DNA of 64,000 nt from Enchytraeus crypticus. Taxonomy: Eukaryota > Annelida > Clitellata > Enchytraeida > Enchytraeidae. The translations under genes and the position numbers were made by a program. The number at the start of each line of letters is the position of its first letter. Positions within the stretch are counted from its first letter, which is position 1. The DNA is taken from the NCBI GenBank assembly GCA_905160935.1, contig CAJHZI010000294.1, positions 599,501 through 663,500 on the forward strand, read 5' to 3'. Of this stretch, positions 42,787 to 51,908 are shown piece by piece. The notes beneath the pieces are model-generated. The model was not told where the DNA came from, did not search any database, and was given only the letters and a program-made list of their open reading frames with translations.

Positions 42787-43436
42787 TTTCCTAAAAAAGA
42801 ACCTGATCCTTCTCTTTCTAAGTATAAACCGTTACCCCACACTACACCTCTAAGTCTTTTTGGATTACCTCCTAAACCAATCTTCTTTAAGAGGTCAGAT
42901 AAGATCTTTCCAACCAAGGGTATTGGCTCCACAGCATCGCTAATTATGCCTGATCCTTCTCTTTCTAAGTATAAACCTTTACCCCACTTTGCTCCTCTAA
43001 GTCCTTCTGTATTACCTTCTAAACCATATGACTTTAAGGTATTTGATAAGGGTATTCCATAAAATGATATTGGGTTAGAATTTGATATGTCTGACTCTGA
43101 TGGAGCCACCTGTTTGCTCGAATTACCTGTACCACTTGTTCCTCCCGCTAATCCTAAAAGACTTAAAGCTGCAGGAAGTAAGCGAAGGAAAGCCCCTAGG
43201 AATCCTCCAGTTTTTTCCATATGCTTAAGTTGAGTTTTACTAAGGGTTAGTTCCACACCAGCATTAGCTTGTTTAATTTTATTTAACTGAGTCTTCGTTA
43301 AAGGAAGATTGATATCTCCTGTTAAATTCTTTTTAGATAGTTTAATTACAACTTCAGTACCTTTATCACATGCATGCTTAATTTTAGTTGCTTGTCCTGA
43401 TGAAAGTGTAACACCGTGATTTATATATTGTGTCAT
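42765..43436 (-). CDS. Virion protein with LxKTQ repeats and hydrophobic segment
   Basis: 223 codons from ATG. Two copies of an L-[TS]-KTQ unit (about 46-50 and 65-69) precede a hydrophobic, possibly amphipathic stretch GGFLGAFLRLLPAALSLLGLA (77-97) that recalls membrane-active adenovirus VI-like peptides. The C-terminal half has a tandem duplication: WGKGLYLEREGSG (151-163) and WGNGLYLEREGSG (200-212). The repeats may be protease processing sites, by position only. It ends in KKK where the A9 run leads into protease. Confidence 0.7.
   Translation of the reverse strand: MTQYINHGVTLSSGQATKIKHACDKGTEVVIKLSKKNLTGDINLPLTKTQLNKIKQANAGVELTLSKTQLKHMEKTGGFLGAFLRLLPAALSLLGLAGGTSGTGNSSKQVAPSESDISNSNPISFYGIPLSNTLKSYGLEGNTEGLRGAKWGKGLYLEREGSGIISDAVEPIPLVGKILSDLLKKIGLGGNPKRLRGVVWGNGLYLEREGSGSFLGKKKTCKC
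42780..42789 (-). promoter_or_regulatory. A9 slippery run joining virion protein to protease
   Basis: In the upstream frame the codons are GGA AAA AAA AAG, containing A_AAA_AAA and A_AAA_AAG heptamers. A -1 slip enters the protease. No strong hairpin is visible just downstream, so programmed slippage is less certain here than at 37617. Confidence 0.5.
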
Positions 43437-43458
43437 TGTCCTTATTTACTCTTACTAA

Positions 43459-44436
43459 ATGAGTAACAACTCTATTTTAAAATCAGGTTCTACAGATAAA
43501 CCAAAGGTTAATGATTCTAGTTTTAAAACCTTGTATAGAATGCTGGACAAAGTCCAGGTAGCCTTTCAGGCTGCTATAGATACAAAACTTGATAGAAATA
43601 TTACTAGTGATATCAGTTTGAATAATAATAGAATAACAAATGTAAAATTACCAATTAATGATAACGATGTAGCTACAAAGGGGTATTGTGATTATATTAA
43701 AAAAGAAACTACTCTAGCAGCAGTGCAACTAGCCAATCTACATATAGAAGAAACTGTGCAACCTGTTTTAAATTCAAAACTGAATAAAAATGGGGGTTCA
43801 ATGACTGGTAACCTTGATATGAATAATAATCGTATAACTAATGTTGGAAATCCCGTTGATGCTCATGATTGTATAACAAAAGAATATTTTGAAACAAATT
43901 CCAAATTAGGGGATATGAATTCTAGTGATGTAACTAATAAATTATACGTGCTCCTTAATGGCACGTATGATAATATACTTGCTGAGAAACTTTGTAAAAT
44001 TGGAGAAGTTATTTCTTTAGTGTTAATGAAAAATAATTTACTAGATCAATACAATTCAAAGCAATTCATTAATTCCTTGACTTATGCTATATCTATGTAT
44101 AACATTTACAAGAATATCTTTGCAGGAAATATGGAAGATCTTGAGGAGAGTTCTATATTCGGGGGTTTAAAAGTTAATATGATAAAGTTGATAGAGCTTT
44201 TACCTCAAGATATATTTCAAGAGTTAAAGGCCGCTCTACTTAAAGAACAACTATTTTTAGCTCCTGAAAAAGGTACAAGGAAAAGATACAGAAGATTTTT
44301 AAATAAAACTGTAAAAGAAGTTGATCCTGATAACACTAATGAAGAACTACAACTTTTACTTTATAAAAACTTACTCATACTTGATTTAGGTTTTGTTTAT
44401 TTAAATGATTCATTGCTATATACATTACTAAAATAA
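43459..44436 (+). CDS. Tail-fibre-like protein
   Basis: 325 codons, the only virion-region gene on the plus strand. Residues 53-80 (LNNNRITNVKLPINDNDVAT) and 111-145 (GGSMTGNLDMNNNRITNVGN ... ITKEYF) are two copies of the 'GGxMxGxLxMxxNxIxNxxxPxxxxDAxxKxYV' unit of phage tail fibres; a weaker third is near 155-165. The C-terminal half is helical and unrecognised. A spike or fibre on the penton is the obvious guess. Divergent promoters must lie in the 22-bp gap to 43436 or within the genes. Confidence 0.75.
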   Translation: MSNNSILKSGSTDKPKVNDSSFKTLYRMLDKVQVAFQAAIDTKLDRNITSDISLNNNRITNVKLPINDNDVATKGYCDYIKKETTLAAVQLANLHIEETVQPVLNSKLNKNGGSMTGNLDMNNNRITNVGNPVDAHDCITKEYFETNSKLGDMNSSDVTNKLYVLLNGTYDNILAEKLCKIGEVISLVLMKNNLLDQYNSKQFINSLTYAISMYNIYKNIFAGNMEDLEESSIFGGLKVNMIKLIELLPQDIFQELKAALLKEQLFLAPEKGTRKRYRRFLNKTVKEVDPDNTNEELQLLLYKNLLILDLGFVYLNDSLLYTLLK

Positions 44437-44528
44437 TAATAATGGGAATGGAGGTGTAAATACAGAATCGTAGTCTATCATTTTGATCTATTAAAGACTT
44501 AACATTTCTCTCAAGTTTCGTTATTTCA

Positions 44529-44930
44529 CTATTCATTTATTTGCTTTTTTATATTCGCATTCATTTGTTTCATTCTAGCTTGATTTCTTCTAAATATTTT
44601 CATAGCTCTATCTCGTATTTCATTATCTGTGGAAGGAACAATTACAGTCTTATTTCTAAATTCATTTAACCTATTTTCATCAAACTTTCCTAAATTATCA
44701 ACTTTATATCTTAGTTCTTCGTTTTCTTTCTCTAACATTTCATTATCACAATCTACTAAGATTAATTGTTGGGTAACGTAATTTAAGGCTTTATGAGCTA
44801 CATATTTATCTACAACTTCATTTTTGAATCCTTGAATTTTATCTGCATCAGATAATTTACTCATTTCATTCAGTATGGGTTTTAAATCATTGGTCCATTT
44901 ACTTTTTTCTTCTAAGGGTATTAGATCCAT
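44529..44930 (-). CDS. Hypothetical helical protein
   Basis: 133 codons from ATG. Coiled-coil-like centre (DNEMLEKENEELRYKVDNL) and basic C-terminus (FRRNQARMKQMNANIKK). The family is unknown. First of four small minus-strand genes between fibre and polymerase. Confidence 0.55.
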   Translation of the reverse strand: MDLIPLEEKSKWTNDLKPILNEMSKLSDADKIQGFKNEVVDKYVAHKALNYVTQQLILVDCDNEMLEKENEELRYKVDNLGKFDENRLNEFRNKTVIVPSTDNEIRDRAMKIFRRNQARMKQMNANIKKQINE

Positions 44931-44947
44931 TTACTAGTAACAAAAGT

Positions 44948-45466
44948 TTATTCAACTTGTAAATTGGCTAAACTAGTATTAATCATTTTCTCCAGTTCCT
45001 CATCTTCATACTCAACTTTGTTGAGATCCAAACCCTCTGGGTTTGCATGGTTACCTGCAACAACAAGGTCACTACGTGGTTTATGTTTTCTCCGTTTGCT
45101 CTCAATTGGTCTAGATTGGTCTGGTTTGGTCTCAAGTGGTCTAGGCACATCTGGTTTGGTCTCATTTAATCGCGTTTTGTACCCAAGTTGTTTGAGACCG
45201 GTATTCAGGGTATTATGACTTATGTGATGAGTTTTACAATATTTTGATTTACTAGTCTTCTTATCAATATTCATGTATTCATTTAGAAAAGTTATAGCAT
45301 GATCTCTGCACTTTATTAATTTCAATTCATTAAAATCTTTAGGAATATCCTTTTTATTAGTCTGAGTAAAAGATCTATGTTTATCTTTAACCTGTTGTAA
45401 TTTAGATCTTTCCCTTCTACTTTCAGAGGGTAGATAAGATTTAACTGTAATATTAGAAGTATTCAT
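44948..45466 (-). CDS. Hypothetical basic protein with HTH-like centre and ETKP repeats
   Basis: 172 codons. YCKTHHISHNTLNTGLKQLG (about 80-100) resembles a helix-turn-helix. It is followed by repeated RPLETKP/RPIESK units and a basic KRRKHKPR tract, then an acidic end. DNA binding is plausible but unproven. It has 17 bp to its downstream neighbour. Confidence 0.55.
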   Translation of the reverse strand: MNTSNITVKSYLPSESRRERSKLQQVKDKHRSFTQTNKKDIPKDFNELKLIKCRDHAITFLNEYMNIDKKTSKSKYCKTHHISHNTLNTGLKQLGYKTRLNETKPDVPRPLETKPDQSRPIESKRRKHKPRSDLVVAGNHANPEGLDLNKVEYEDEELEKMINTSLANLQVE

Positions 45467-45475
45467 TTACATGTA

Positions 45476-45904
45476 TCAAAAGTCATCACTTTCATAATAA
45501 CTGTATGCCCATTTAAATTTTTCTGTATTCTCTAATTTAGAATGTATGGCATCCGTATTATACGGCCACACATAGTAAATGAGCATTAAAGTATCCTCAG
45601 AAAGTCTATTAAAGTCGATTCCATCAAGCTGTATATGTTCAATCATTTTAAAATCGTCACCTGATATGCCTCTAGTCTTCATCAATGACAATTCAACGCA
45701 CAACTTATCGATCAAAACGTAAGTTTCGTCAGTAATGCAACTATGGTTAATTCCTCTGCAGAGTGTAACTTCCAAACGCTTAAAAACTGGCCATTTTAAA
45801 AATGATGATTTTTCGGAATGCTCCATACTCCTTAATTTTTCTAAAGTTGTATCTAGCACCTTTCTCAAAGCCATATCTTGTAGTCGATTCATTGTCGGCA
45901 CCAT
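45476..45904 (-). CDS. Hypothetical protein
   Basis: 142 codons from ATG, mixed helical, no motif recognised (ALRKVLDTTLEKLRS near the start, NTEKFKWAYSYYES at the end). It is close to the next gene (9 bp), consistent with a compact cluster. Confidence 0.5.
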   Translation of the reverse strand: MVPTMNRLQDMALRKVLDTTLEKLRSMEHSEKSSFLKWPVFKRLEVTLCRGINHSCITDETYVLIDKLCVELSLMKTRGISGDDFKMIEHIQLDGIDFNRLSEDTLMLIYYVWPYNTDAIHSKLENTEKFKWAYSYYESDDF

Positions 45905-46017
45905 TTATAGTACACATAATTACATAAAAGAAAAAATATAGAACACTTTAAATATTGTGTTTTATATTATGTTTTATGTAATTATGTGTGTGTTTTTAAT
46001 ACTAACTTGAGAAGTAT

Positions 46018-46230
46018 TCATTTATTAGCGATGGAATTTTGGAAATGTTTATTGGATTCAATATGTCTAGAGTAATTATGAAGTGTCATGGTTTTATCAC
46101 AAATATCACAGTAATACTTTTTACTTGCATATTTCTTTACAGCTCTTATTTTAGATTGTTGTCTCTCTTCCTCTGTATCATACTTTTTAACTCTTCTAGT
46201 TATATCGCCAGATAAAATAATGGCTTCCAT
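46018..46230 (-). CDS. Small C2H2 zinc-finger protein
   Basis: 70 codons. YYCDICDKTMTLHNYSRHIE ... H has the C-x2-C ... H-x5-H spacing of a C2H2 (matrin-like) finger after a basic N-terminus. It is divergent from the polymerase gene 59 bp away and may regulate the shared promoter region. Small finger proteins next to polymerase are common in Polintons as I recall. Confidence 0.7.
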   Translation of the reverse strand: MEAIILSGDITRRVKKYDTEEERQQSKIRAVKKYASKKYYCDICDKTMTLHNYSRHIESNKHFQNSIANK

Positions 46231-46289
46231 TTATTTAGCAATTTATTTAATGAAAGAATTTTTCTTTTATATAATCTTTTACTTAATAA

Positions 46290-49200
46290 ATGGTGTTGAC
46301 AAATGATGAGTTAGAAAGGCTAAAGTTATTTAATCATCTATCAGTAATGAAGGTAGAATCGATATTAGGTCGTAAAATAACAAATGATGAATTTATAAAT
46401 ATTGAAAGTATGGTAAACAATGCTTCGACATTTTCAAACGTCACGAAAAAAAGTCAAGCAGTAAAAGCTAAGGAAGGTACTAGCACTAAAGTACGTGTAA
46501 AAAGTCCAAAAAGTAATAGAAATATTGACGTAGGCGGTCGTGCATTTAAAAAGTTACTTAAAGAGGGAAAATATAAAAAAAAAAAAAAAACCAATAATTT
46601 TATAAATATAGATAATAATAAACCTGTTGCGAAAGAAGAAGAACCTAAAGCTAAAGTTTTTGTGAAAAAACCGGATAGTAAACGAAAGATTTTAGTAGGT
46701 GGTAAAGCATTTAAAGAGTTACTTAAGGAATATAGTTATGACGAAAAAACTCAGGAGTTTACTCTTCTTGACAGTAATAAAGCAAAAAAACCTAAAACTG
46801 TTTATAGTCCAGTAAGTAGAAGACAAATTCAAATAGGAGGTAAAGCATATAAAGCCTTACTTGAGGTATATGAACATGATAAAGAAAAAAATATTATGAT
46901 TCGTCGTGATGGAGCAGAAATTCCTATATTAGATGGATCATATTGGGTATTTAATGAATCAGATTCAGATAAAATAGTGAGAGAGATGGTAGCTAAAGAA
47001 AGAAATATCTATGGTGAAGAGAATGAAAGTAAATATTTAAAACTATATTGTTTCAATTATATAGATTCTTTGAATAAGATTTATGAATGTTTTGATAAAA
47101 TATATCATAAAGAAAATAATGCAATAAAACTAAATATTAGTTTTGGTTATGTAACTGATAAGGATGGAGAAATAAGTCTTTTCAAACCTGGTACTAATAA
47201 CTTATTTTTTGAGCAACTTTTTGTAGTGAAGGATCTAAATGATCTTAAACAACTAAAACATAGAGTAACAAAAGAGACAATAGAGAACCGTTTGATAGAA
47301 ACTCTTAAAGATTCTAAGACAATAATTCTTGGTATATACGCTATGGCTGTAGAAATCACTAGATTAGATTTCCTAATAGGAGCTAATATTGAGTTGCCAA
47401 CATACATTAAACAATGTAGAACTATTATAGCTTTAGAAAAGGCAGAGAACAATATGTGTTTTTGGGCATGTATAGGAATAGCTGAAGGATGTAGACCAGA
47501 TCGTTATATAGCAAGGGTGAGAGAGTTATTTACTGAGTTTTATAACGGAAGAAGAAGAATTGATACTTATACAGGTTTTGATTATATTAATGAATTAGAT
47601 CGTTATGAAGAGTTTAATAAGCGTCATGCTATAAATATAGTTAGTTATTATGAAAATGGAGCTATATCGTATGTTCGTAAATCACCATTCAATGAAACTC
47701 GAGTACCTATTTATTTAAATCTTTATCTTAATCATTTCTCATATATCACTGATATTCATAAGTTTGGTAACAAGAAATATTTATGTACAAGATGTGATAT
47801 GAGATTTAGAGATAATTGGGATTTACAAAGTCATCTTGAAACTTGTACTTTAGAACAAAAGGATATATTTAATAAGTACCCAAAGTTATGGGAAAAGAAA
47901 AGAAATATAATTGTAGAGTTATCTGATTACTATGATGTAGATGTAGACTATAAATATCCTTATATGATGGTGTTTGATTTGGAATCGCTTCTTCAGAAAA
48001 TGAGGCAACTAGTAGAGAGAGTAATAGTGAGAGATCCAGAAACTAAGAAAATGATTAAAATAGACAGCGCTAGATTTAGAAGACTGGTTAAACAATATCC
48101 TTATGATGACCAAAACAAGGTATTTTTTCCACTTGCAAAAGAAAAAGAAAGTAAATTAAGATATATTACTAGACATATACCAGTTTCGGTATCAATAGCA
48201 ACTAATGTACCAGGGTTTAATTTGGAAGAAGAAGAAGAATTTATATTGTCTAAAAACCCGAGAGATTTAGTTAAACTTATGTTTGAATATTTTGATAGAG
48301 TTGCAGCAAAGGCTAAAGAGCTAATGTTTATTCAAATGAAACCATTATTAGATCGTTTGGAAGAAAAAGATAAAGCTGAAGTTGAATCTTACTGTTCTGT
48401 TATACCGATTGTTGGGTTTAATAGTGGATTTTATGATATTAACTTACTAACTAATGAAGGATTCATAAATGAAATATTAGCTAGAGATAAAACACCTTTT
48501 GTTATTAAAGAAGGGAACAGATATAAAGGAATAAAAACGAATAGCTTTTTATTTCTGGATCAGATGAATTACTGTGCACCGGGAACAAGTTTAAGTAAGT
48601 TTATTAAGTCCTATGATATTGATGAACAGAAGGGTTGGTTTCCTTATGAATGGTTTGATAGTTATGATAAGCTGGATTACCTAGTTAAGGATTTAAAAAT
48701 AGAGGATTTCTATTCATCGTTAAAAGACGAAAAGATGAAAGAAAAAGATTTTAATAAACTTATGGAAATATGTAAGGAAAAGAAAATAGTATTAGTTAAA
48801 GATTTATTGAGATGGTATAATAATTTAGATGTTGGACCAATGTTAAAAGCATGTTTAAAACAAAAGGAATTATATTATACGTTTAAACTAGATATGTATA
48901 AAGATGCATTTTCACTTCCTGGTTTAGCTGAAAACGTTCTGTATCAGTTTCAAATATTAGGTTTTGAAGAATATTTACGAAAAGCAAAGCCACATAAAGC
49001 TGGACCTGTATTTCAATTAGATGATTTGGAATTAGAGAAGAGAATAAGTAATTATAAAAAGCAAGATGAAGATAAGAAAAGAGATTCAAGTCGAAATGTG
49101 ACAGTTGAAGATGTTAGAAATATATTCAGTAGAGATAATTGGCGTTGTCATTATTGTTGGAGTTTTCTGTGTAGAGATACTTGGTCATTAGATAGGATAG

Positions 49201-50792
49201 ATTGTAAGAAACCTCACGTTAAAAATAACTGTGTTTTATCTTGTCAGAGATGTAATAAAGCTAGATCAGATAAACCGTATAAAGAGTTTTACAGACATAA
49301 AGCGCTATTGAGATGGGAAAAGTATTATAATCCTATGATATGGTTATTTAGTGAAGAAAATAAGGATGCTTTTTATAAATTAAAACAAAATATAACTGGT
49401 GGTGCATCCATTGTATTTCATAGGTATCATGAAAAAGATAAAACGAAGATTAGTAGAGTAAATTATGATATAGGTAAAAAGGAATGGGGTTACAACAAAG
49501 AAGTAGGGAAAACAGTGAAGAAAATAGTTGGTTATGATGCAAATGCGTTGTATTTATATTGTATAGGTGAAGAAATGCCTTGTGGTAAATTATATTGGCA
49601 AGAAACTAGTGATTGGGTAAAGTATGAAAAAGAACTTATGACGGATTCCTTCTTTGGATTTATGGAAGTTGATATAGAAGTACCTGAAGATAAATGGAAT
49701 TATTTTAGTGAGATGTGTCCGATATTTCAAAATAGGGAGTATGATGAAACTATATGTGGAGAATACACACAAGCTTTACTTGAGAAGTTGGATAGAAAAC
49801 CTACGAAAAGTAAAAAACTTATGGCTACATTAAAGGCGGAAAAGATATTAATTAAATCTACAAGACTAAAATGGTTAATAGAACATGGATGTATTGTTAG
49901 TAAGTTACATGGAGTTATTGAAGCTAAGAGAGGAAGAGTACTGAAGGGTTTTATGGAATGGGTATCAGATGAAAGAAGAAAAGGAGATATAGATACAAAG
50001 TATGCAATAATTGCTGAAGGGTGTAAACTTATTGGTAATTCAGCTTTTGGAAGAACGGGTTTGAATAAGAATAAATTCAAAAAGGTTAAATATTGTACTG
50101 AAGCACAGTTCAATAGAGCTAAAAACGATCACTTTTATTATGGTGCAAAAGAATATAATGGAGTGTATGAAGTAACTAAAAGAGCTAGAAAGGTTTATCA
50201 AGATATGCCTATCCAAGTTGCATGTAGTATATATGATGATTCAAAGTTAAGGATGTTACAGTTTTATTATGATTGTATAGATAAGTATATAGATAGATCA
50301 GATTTTCAGTATATAGAGATGGATACAGATTCTGCTTATATGGCTATGACTGATGATTTTGAGAAATTAATTAAACCTGAATTAAGGGATGAGTTTGAAA
50401 AGGAAAAACATAAATGGTTTTCAACAGATAAATATTCAAATAGAACTCCAGGATTGTTTAAGATTGAATATGAAGGAGAAGGTATGGTAGCTTTATGCAG
50501 TAAAACATACTATGTATGGGGAAAAGATACAGGATGTAATCCTGATTCATCAAAGATGAACAAAAACAAAGCATCATCAAAAGGTTTACAGAAGCGTAAT
50601 AGTATTATAAATAAAGAAAAATATATACAATGCTTGTTTAATAGTGAGATTATTAATGGTGTTAATAAGGGGTTTCGGTTTGATAAGAAAGAGATGAAAA
50701 CATATGAACAGAATAAAGTAGGGTTATCTCCTTTATATACAAAAGGAGTTGTAATGGATGATGGTATCCATATTAGACCTACTGTATTCTAG
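46290..50792 (+). CDS. POLB: Protein-primed type family B DNA polymerase, multidomain
   Basis: 1500 codons. Order: three 'SPxSxRxIxVGGKAxKxLL' repeats (about 71-98, 126-155, 171-200) and a fourth at 579-612; an OTU-like region with C390 and H482 as candidate catalytic residues; a CCHC finger (C499, C502, H515, C519); the 3'-5' exonuclease with D563/E565, FNSGFYD (D716) and Y843..D847; an HNH-like module (C953/C956, LDRID 967-971, H976, C985/C988); polymerase motif A YDANALY (D1083), motif B K1246..NSAFG and motif C DTDS (1345-1348), then SKTYY. All catalytic acidic residues are intact. An A-run near 46580 keeps frame. The last ~75 codons lie in the terminal repeat. It replicates the element. 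Confidence 0.96.
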   Translation: MVLTNDELERLKLFNHLSVMKVESILGRKITNDEFINIESMVNNASTFSNVTKKSQAVKAKEGTSTKVRVKSPKSNRNIDVGGRAFKKLLKEGKYKKKKKTNNFINIDNNKPVAKEEEPKAKVFVKKPDSKRKILVGGKAFKELLKEYSYDEKTQEFTLLDSNKAKKPKTVYSPVSRRQIQIGGKAYKALLEVYEHDKEKNIMIRRDGAEIPILDGSYWVFNESDSDKIVREMVAKERNIYGEENESKYLKLYCFNYIDSLNKIYECFDKIYHKENNAIKLNISFGYVTDKDGEISLFKPGTNNLFFEQLFVVKDLNDLKQLKHRVTKETIENRLIETLKDSKTIILGIYAMAVEITRLDFLIGANIELPTYIKQCRTIIALEKAENNMCFWACIGIAEGCRPDRYIARVRELFTEFYNGRRRIDTYTGFDYINELDRYEEFNKRHAINIVSYYENGAISYVRKSPFNETRVPIYLNLYLNHFSYITDIHKFGNKKYLCTRCDMRFRDNWDLQSHLETCTLEQKDIFNKYPKLWEKKRNIIVELSDYYDVDVDYKYPYMMVFDLESLLQKMRQLVERVIVRDPETKKMIKIDSARFRRLVKQYPYDDQNKVFFPLAKEKESKLRYITRHIPVSVSIATNVPGFNLEEEEEFILSKNPRDLVKLMFEYFDRVAAKAKELMFIQMKPLLDRLEEKDKAEVESYCSVIPIVGFNSGFYDINLLTNEGFINEILARDKTPFVIKEGNRYKGIKTNSFLFLDQMNYCAPGTSLSKFIKSYDIDEQKGWFPYEWFDSYDKLDYLVKDLKIEDFYSSLKDEKMKEKDFNKLMEICKEKKIVLVKDLLRWYNNLDVGPMLKACLKQKELYYTFKLDMYKDAFSLPGLAENVLYQFQILGFEEYLRKAKPHKAGPVFQLDDLELEKRISNYKKQDEDKKRDSSRNVTVEDVRNIFSRDNWRCHYCWSFLCRDTWSLDRIDCKKPHVKNNCVLSCQRCNKARSDKPYKEFYRHKALLRWEKYYNPMIWLFSEENKDAFYKLKQNITGGASIVFHRYHEKDKTKISRVNYDIGKKEWGYNKEVGKTVKKIVGYDANALYLYCIGEEMPCGKLYWQETSDWVKYEKELMTDSFFGFMEVDIEVPEDKWNYFSEMCPIFQNREYDETICGEYTQALLEKLDRKPTKSKKLMATLKAEKILIKSTRLKWLIEHGCIVSKLHGVIEAKRGRVLKGFMEWVSDERRKGDIDTKYAIIAEGCKLIGNSAFGRTGLNKNKFKKVKYCTEAQFNRAKNDHFYYGAKEYNGVYEVTKRARKVYQDMPIQVACSIYDDSKLRMLQFYYDCIDKYIDRSDFQYIEMDTDSAYMAMTDDFEKLIKPELRDEFEKEKHKWFSTDKYSNRTPGLFKIEYEGEGMVALCSKTYYVWGKDTGCNPDSSKMNKNKASSKGLQKRNSIINKEKYIQCLFNSEIINGVNKGFRFDKKEMKTYEQNKVGLSPLYTKGVVMDDGIHIRPTVF

Positions 50793-51047
50793 AGGGTTGA
50801 TATTATAAATAGATGTTGCTATAGTTTCGATACACTATAAATAATAAATATTATTATTAGTAGTATCTAATCCGGGATTACACTACTACATGGTACTTTC
50901 TGGAGCGATTTTTTATAGAGTTTTATTTAGTATTTTTGGCGAGCGAACGGGGAGAGAGCGAGACAAAAATAGTAAATAAATCGCTATAAAAAGGGGTGTC
51001 GCTCCAGAAGTACCAGGTGGTAGTGTAATCCCGGATTAGATACTACT
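50568..51047. repeat. Polinton right terminal inverted repeat
   Basis: Begins inside the 3' end of the polymerase frame and runs to the right terminus. It mirrors 34344-34834. Confidence 0.92.
50859..51047. repeat. Terminal 189-bp imperfect palindrome, right
   Basis: Exact mirror arrangement of 34344-34532. The terminal word AGTAGTATCTAATCCGGG therefore occurs four times in the element. Confidence 0.92.
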
Positions 51048-51053
51048 TATATG
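51048..51053. repeat. Right target-site duplication TATATG
   Basis: Matches 34338-34343. Confidence 0.95.
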
Positions 51054-51060
51054 TTGTATA

Positions 51061-51061
51061 A

Positions 51062-51121
<60 letters not shown>
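51061..51121. repeat. (TA)n microsatellite
   Basis: Uninterrupted TA repeat just outside the right Polinton duplication. Confidence 0.95.
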
Positions 51122-51125
<4 letters not shown>

Positions 51126-51867
51126 GCTGGGCATTAAAAAGATATCCCCTATCACAATTACGATAGCTTAGCCAATTATTTATATTTCGCTTTGAAAGTT
51201 TAGAGTTCTCTTGCGGAGGAATTTAGCCACAACCTGACCAAATTTTGTAAAAATATTTCTAGCGAAACCGGATTTAATGAAGTTTTTCGAAATTTTTTAT
51301 ATTATTTAACACGAAATGTAAAACGTCAATTAGAATCAATTCGTTTTTGAAAATGTTCGGACCCTGAAAAGGGCCGTTAGATGATGACGACTCTGATCTG
51401 GTGCTACAGTGTATTACACTAACACTATTCTGCCGAAACTGATTGAAGACTGCAACAAGTTAAAACCAAACGATTTCATTTTTCAACAGGACGCCGCGCC
51501 GGCTCACACTTCACGTCTTGCGCAATACTTTCTTGTACAATACAGCCCAGATTTCATAAAAATGGATGATTGGCCACCTCATTCTCCAGATTTTTAGATC
51601 CACCAGATCCACTTGATTTTTTTTGTCTGGGAAACTAAGTTAAAAAAGTACCGTGCTTTCAAGCCCAAACCCAGAAACACTATGGAATTAAAGGCTGTTC
51701 TTCGAGAGATCTGGAAAGACCTACCACAACAGTCCATTGATAGCGCAATTTTATGTGTAAGAAAAGAATTCTGGCCGGCATTAAAGCCCAGGGCGTTCAT
51801 TTCGAGACACATTGTGGCACAAAATCAGAGTCGTCATCATCTAACGGCCCTTTTCAGGGCCAGCACA

Positions 51868-51904
<37 letters not shown>
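51122..51904 (+). mobile_element. Second mariner-like copy, right end lost
   Basis: The left arm CAGGCTGGGCATTAAAAA and inner sequence match 2842-3809. The transposase fragment runs 51409-51868 with a stop right after SPDF (51597) and a frame change. The right arm ends at GGCCAGCACAG, where a (TA)n tract (to 51905) takes over. Inactive. Confidence 0.85.

Positions 51905-51908
<4 letters not shown>

Larger units (their letters stand above)
34344..51047. mobile_element. Complete Polinton/Maverick (adintovirus-like) element, 16704 bp
   Basis: The ends are AGTAGTATCTAATCCGGG and its inverse. TATATG at 34338-34343 and 51048-51053 is a perfect 6-bp duplication, the size typical of Polintons. The gene set is diagnostic: family B polymerase, retrovirus-like integrase, adenain-type protease, FtsK/HerA ATPase, major and minor capsid proteins. 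It has about 15 plausible frames and none is clearly broken, although two enzymes need a -1 frame change. Most virion genes are on the minus strand in one block; polymerase and the fibre-like gene are on plus. It may be capable of making particles, but no sequence here proves activity. Confidence 0.97.

Noticed and set aside
47147..50113. Minus-strand ORFs inside the polymerase
   Set aside because: They are antisense shadows without family features.
34344..51047. Contaminating free virus contig or assembly chimera
   Set aside because: The perfect target duplication and the host repeats on both sides show integration.
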